Shown here piece by piece: positions 59,595 to 64,000 of a stretch of 64,000 nt of DNA; the first letter of the stretch is position 1; the number at the start of each line of letters is the position of its first letter. This DNA is from Theristus sp. LFF4_11. Lineage: Eukaryota > Nematoda > Chromadorea > Monhysterida > Xyalidae. The DNA lies in NCBI GenBank assembly GCA_030248135.1, contig JASANC010000438.1, positions 44,963 to 108,962 of the forward strand, in the 5' to 3' direction. Under the pieces are notes generated by a model, which saw only the letters and a program-made list of their open reading frames with translations, was not told where the DNA came from and did not search any database. Position numbers and translations under genes: made by a program.

Positions 59595-59749
59595 CTGAAA
59601 GCCAAACACAAATAATGACACGGTTTGGGGTGCAGGTAGACCCCAAAATAAAAAAGGGTCCAGTGCGAAAACTGATAAAATTACAGAGGGCGGGGCAAAG
59701 TTTAAACAAGCCGTAATTTTCTAACAAGCACTCAAAAGAGCACGTGATA

Positions 59750-59985
59750 TAACATACATGGCATATTTTTTTAAACGTGTCCCACTGAAATGACGTCATG
59801 TGCGGCAAAACTTGCCGTTCGCAGCAAACCAGACTTTCCGTTTAGCCGATTTCTTCCCATAAACAAACGGTGAATGTCGAATCAGTCACACCAAATTGAT
59901 ATTAACTTTGACAAACGAGCGTTTTTTAAGCAAATGACGTCATTTCAGTCCGGACACGTTTGAATTAATCCACAATACACATGCA
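59750..59985. repeat. MITE family C (CRE-bearing)
   Basis: 'tttttttaaacgtgtcccac', 'aaatgacgtcatgtgcggc', 'gg tgaatgtcgaatcagt' and 'ggacacgtttgaattaatcc', close to the copy at 33215. It lies downstream of the kinase gene. Confidence 0.85.
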
Positions 59986-60159
59986 CACGGTCCTTTTTGG
60001 TCAAATTAGTAGTTTTGTCGAAGAAAGTCAAAATGTAATGTTCAACCATGTAAATCATGACAAATCAGAGCGGCGTTGTTATCATTGTTATGAGTAAGAC
60101 ATGTTGTTGAATCGAGCAGATCGAAATAGGCGCATAGAAGTTCCACAGGTCAGTTGGTT

Positions 60160-62431
60160 CTAATTGTCGTCTCCAGAGTCCTCCTCTCCGTCCTTTTGTG
60201 ACAGCTCGTCATCAACACGTTTCCAGCCCATATCATCAGCAGCACTCTTGTTCTGCGTGTGCTCGAAAAACTTGCCGCCTTCTTCCCAATCGTACGGCGC
60301 TTCATGCCTGCATCGTTTTTTTGGATGTTGGATTTTCGTTTAGCGTGATTAACAATAGATCCTGAATAAAGTCATACGCAAAACGACACAGAGACGTTTA
60401 CTGACTTGTATCCTTTTTCAGCGATGATCTGTTTGAAGAGTTGCTCAATTTCGTTGTAGTCCGGGTCGGAGCTGAACTCGAGCGAACGGACGTATTTGTA
60501 GATAAGGCGCAATTGGACCGGACATTTTTCGAACAGCGTCATGTCGGCCGTGTTCACTTTCAGTTGGCGCACCTCGTCCTTGTCCTAGATACAGGTGAAA
60601 CCGGGACTGAACTTCAAACATATTTTCTGATATTAAGCAGGATAACTGTGATAGGTTTTTTTAAAAAGCCTTTAAAAATCTCTTTTGGTACGGAATCTCT
60701 TGTGTCCTATATTTAGAAGTAGATGCGCAGGCATCATCGAAAACGGTTTTGAAACAACAAATGACGTTTGAATCCTCTCTGGTTTTTCACCCACGTGACC
60801 ACGCACAGAGGCCCGTCTTTCCTCAGCCGCTATCTCTTTCGTTGCTCTAAAATGCCACAACCACAACCACAAATCAAGTGACGTGCACAGTGACGGCGGC
60901 CAACGCCAACTGGCCAGACACCTCTTCGTCCGTTTGAATCTTACTCGACTTGTCAAAACTATCTCCGCCTGCGTCTCTTTCCAAAAACATCGTTTTCTTG
61001 TCTCTGTGCGATGTTGGACATTCACCTTGATTCCCGTCCACGGCAGCTTTCCGGTGTACATCTCGATGAGCATGTACACCAAGGAGCACAGATCGTCACA
61101 ACGCCCTGCGTCGATGCCTGACATCACCGCCGCTGAGCAATATCGATAGGTGCCTGCAACCACTGTGTTCCTGTCACAATCGCTATAAACAACCGATTCA
61201 TAGTTGATTACCTTTCAACTGAACAAAAGAACTATTCACCACGGAACAGTGGTTTCGCTCGGGGTCGTCGAAGTTTTCGGTCGCCGCTTTCCGGACGCAG
61301 CAGGTAGCAGCGAGCCAAGCCGAAATCAATCAGATGCACCGTCCGCTGCGCGCGACCTTCGGCACCGATGGCGAAGTTGCCCGGCTTTATGTCTCGATGC
61401 AAGTATCCTTTCGAGTGCATGTGAGCGATCGCTTGCAACGCCTGCAGAAATTATTACGCAATAGCTTAGTGTTAACGTCACACCACGAAACGAATACGGT
61501 CCTGTCCCTGAGAAGACGTTACATTGACTCCACTGGCAACATTTTTCACTTTTTCCAATATCTAAACTTCCTGCTTACCACTCTACTACTACTTACCATC
61601 TACTAACATGCACTAGCACTACTACGTGAACTCAACTTTAGTAGTAGAAATACATAGTAGTATAGTTAGATCAAGCGCATTTAGCGCTATTGCCGATGAA
61701 CAATTAAGTAACAGTGTTGTGAGATGATAAAAAAGCTTTAGTGAAACCAGTGAAGACGTGTCACAGAAATTAAAAGTTTGCCGCAGTAGCGTGTTACTTG
61801 CAGTCCGACACGAACACAAGTGGCACGAGTAAACTGTTGCTTCGGCATGTCCATGCGCAGTGCACCCAAGTTTCGCCCGAGCAAGCTCATCACCAAGTAC
61901 GTGTATTCGTTCGTTCGGCCGTACTCAATTAATTCGGGCAGATTCGGATGACGGTCCATTGCTTTCAACACTGCCAGCTCCATGTGTAGTGGCCCTTTCT
62001 TGTTTGCACTGTTCAACTGAACCTGTACGCACAATGTATGCCCTTCCGTCAGCGTTGCGAACTACAGTCGCACTTTAAATTATTGGCAATCAGCCGATTG
62101 GCTGGCGATCAGGTGATGCTTGCATTCTGTGCAAAGGCATTGCTGTGTGAGGCGGAGTGTGCCCAGCACAGAATGCATTGCATCACGAGAACACCAGTCA
62201 ATCAGCTGATTGCCTATAATTTAAAGTTCGACTGTAAGCATTGCAAATTTAACTTGCAGGTTGGTGGCTTACCTTGGCAGCAGCCTTGCGTTTGCTGTCG
62301 AGATGTCTGACAGCGTACACAACCGCGCAGCCGCCGATGCCGATTTTTTGTTCAACTACCCAATGTCGGTTCAGGCGACGACCAGGCGTTAAACCCGGGT
62401 CATGGTCGCGCGCAGTCAGTGTTTGCGGCAT
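60160..62431 (-). CDS. CK1/TTBK-family protein kinase
   Basis: A Ser/Thr kinase of the casein kinase 1 or tau-tubulin kinase group, which is expanded in nematodes. Six exons in phase: 62273-62431, 61798-62022, 61240-61441, 61026-61153, 60406-60584 and 60160-60307, giving about 346 residues. The Gly loop is [12 protein letters not shown] (about residues 30-41); the ATP Lys is in KAAAKV; the helix C Glu is in [10 protein letters not shown]. The catalytic loop HRDIKPGN and DFGLAR are intact. [10 protein letters not shown] replaces the usual APE region as in CK1/TTBK kinases, followed by [20 protein letters not shown]. The C tail is short and acidic (EEDSGDDN). The start is the first Met after an in-frame leader. 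Likely active; substrate unknown. The last intron acceptor of exon 5 is CTAG. Confidence 0.9.
62065..62234. repeat. MITE family A with TA target duplication
   Basis: TA-CAGTCGCACTTTAAATTAT at the left and 'tttaaagttcgactg'-TA at the right, arms near perfect ('ggcaatcagccgattggctg' and 'cagtcaatcagctgattgcc'). It lies in intron 1 of the kinase gene. Confidence 0.88.
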
Positions 62432-63187
62432 CTTTTGACTGCTAGTATATTGAAGTGGAGATGATGACTGAAAAAAGCGGTGCAGAAAAGCTGGATTGTT
62501 GTTACTGGAGAAGCAGTGGAAAAGTTGAATCAGTCGATGAAAAAATAAAATGAAAAACATTACGATCAAGTCCGTTTTTAGGAAAGGCAAAAAATAAGTA
62601 AATTCAGTAGGTTTTATTTCCGGAGTGCTACATTATGAAAGAAATGCACATGCATCTTCATCAAAAATCCATTCCACTGGCATGGGTGCAGCGGTTGCAC
62701 ACGCACAGCATCTACCCATCTGTGGAAAAGTGTCGGGAACCTAATGATTAATATGATTAGATTAGGGTTCCCTATGTAGGCCAACCTTTTATTTCCAGTT
62801 TCCAAACCGACCAAGACCTTCAACCAAAACTAAAGTAAAAACCAAAAAATGCCGATTTAAAAAAAAATTCGCTTAATATGCTCTGCTGATCTGAATCTAA
62901 ATGAAAAGTGTCATTTTTGGCACAATTTTCGGAACGGGCATAATTTTTTTACAGTACCTACCTACCTTGCAAAACGGTTGGTATTCATGTCGCAAATTAA
63001 GACTCGCTTTTTGAGAATACCGTCCCACCCCTCCCACCTCTAGGCACTAGAATGCAAAGTTTTTCCAATTTAGACAAATCATACATCATTCTGACCGTCT
63101 TGACGCGCTGATTCCGAAAATCACATTTATTTTTTGATTCAAAGTCATTTAGGGCCCAAAAATGGCCAAAAACCGTTTTTTCGGGGC
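62432..63187. other. Kinase upstream region
   Basis: Probable promoter of the kinase, which reads leftward. A fragment of family G appears at about 62845-62960 ('gccgatttaaaaaaaaattc', 'tttttggcacaattttcgg'). No further gene. Confidence 0.4.
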
Positions 63188-64000
63188 CCTTTCAAAAAAT
63201 AGTGTTTTTTAAGCTTTTTAATGAAGCTACGACAAAAATAAAAAACCATTCGATTTGTCTTGATCTGCTGAACATTTTTTACTAATATACTATGCCCTAA
63301 AATGCGGTCTAAAGGGCTATTTTTTAAAAAAACTGGTTTTGGTCCTAGTATTTCACGTTTTTTAGTCCTTTAGAACCGTTTTCGGGGCATGGTATAGGGG
63401 TGCACCAAAAAGCTTTCCGAAAGAGCTAGCTTTGTGCAAAGTTTCATTTAAAAAAAAGGCGCCCCATGTAACTAAAAAATATTTTACTTTTGGTACCCGG
63501 ATCGCGATTATGGTCAGCACGAAACCGACATGCCCCTGAACATGTACCTGCTGCTGTGACCAGGCGTACTGCCAGACAGAACAAACTAGTGCACCTAAAA
63601 GCTCACCGCACCAGCTTATTATGTCCTAGGAATTAGCTGATGAAACAATTATTCAGTGCCACAACAGCAAAGCAATTGTTGCTTTCGATTTGTCAATCTT
63701 TTCAACCTTTCAAAAAATAGTGTTTTTTTAGCTTTTTAATAAAGCTACGACAAAAATAAAAAAAACCATTCGATTCGTCTTGATCTGCTGAACATTTCCT
63801 ACTAATATACTATGTTCTAAAAATGCGGTCTAGAAGGCTGTTTTTTTTTAAAACTGGTTTTGGTTCCAGTATTTCACGTTTTTTGGTCCTTTAGAACCGT
63901 TTTCGGGGCATGGTATAGGGGTGCACCAAAAAGCTTTCCGAAAGAGCTAGCTTTGTGCAAAGTTTCATTTAAAAAAGGCGCCCCATGTAACTAAAAAATA
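63188..64000. repeat. Tandem repeat of about 518 bp, reaching the window end
   Basis: The block starting 'tttcaaaaaatagtgttttt' at 63190 recurs at 63708, an offset of 518 bases, and both copies continue through 'gatctgctgaacattt', 'ccgttttcggggcatggtat' and 'ggcgccccatgtaactaaaa'. Copy 2 is cut by the window end. The parts between (63484-63707) are not yet seen twice, so this may be satellite or a pair of long direct repeats. Confidence 0.85.

Overview
The window is eukaryotic and animal. It holds intron-rich genes with GT..AG introns, often ending in TTTCAG or TTGCAG, and an L-type calcium channel, a Pitx-class homeobox gene, an ERH gene, histone H3 and H2B genes with the animal 3' stem-loop, and a CK1/TTBK-type kinase. 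Short introns, the splice-site style and the TTBK-like kinase suggest a nematode or a related ecdysozoan, but this is inference. The exon models below were joined by hand from splice sites and reading phase. Most junctions keep phase exactly.

Layout: 2.0-6.7 kb (+) an unrecognised gene for a predicted single-pass membrane protein, with a 420-bp perfect GT array in one intron. 6.9-8.3 kb a 1.37-kb palindromic transposon with a 9-bp target duplication. 8.4-9.7 kb (-) histones H3 and H2B. 10.2-26.1 kb (-) a complete Cav1 channel gene, about 43 exons and 1,862 residues. 28.5-33.8 kb (-) a Pitx/unc-30-type homeobox gene, about 421 residues. 37.6-48.8 kb (+) a ZNF318-like matrin-type zinc finger gene, about 1,152 residues. 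49.5-49.8 kb (-) ERH. 50-54 kb mostly nested repeats and a Penelope remnant. 54.9-58.1 kb (+) a Penelope-like element whose GIY-YIG endonuclease lies before its reverse transcriptase. 60.2-62.4 kb (-) the kinase. 63.2 kb to the end a tandem repeat of about 518 bp.

The accessory content is unusually rich. At least five MITE-like families recur, mostly in introns, and several copies abut splice sites. Three foldback elements have inverted ends built from short tandem repeats (GGCCGGAATT-type or GCGGCC-type units), each flanked by a 9-10-bp direct duplication. Two tRNA-derived SINE families, TTAGGA-like arrays inside dispersed repeats, and one transposon nested in another also occur. The most novel-looking items are the tandem-repeat-ended foldback elements, the permuted Penelope element with a hammerhead-like motif after its reverse transcriptase, and the MITE ends that meet splice sites.

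The genes do not form a pathway. The channel and the homeobox gene share a strand; the zinc finger and ERH genes converge.
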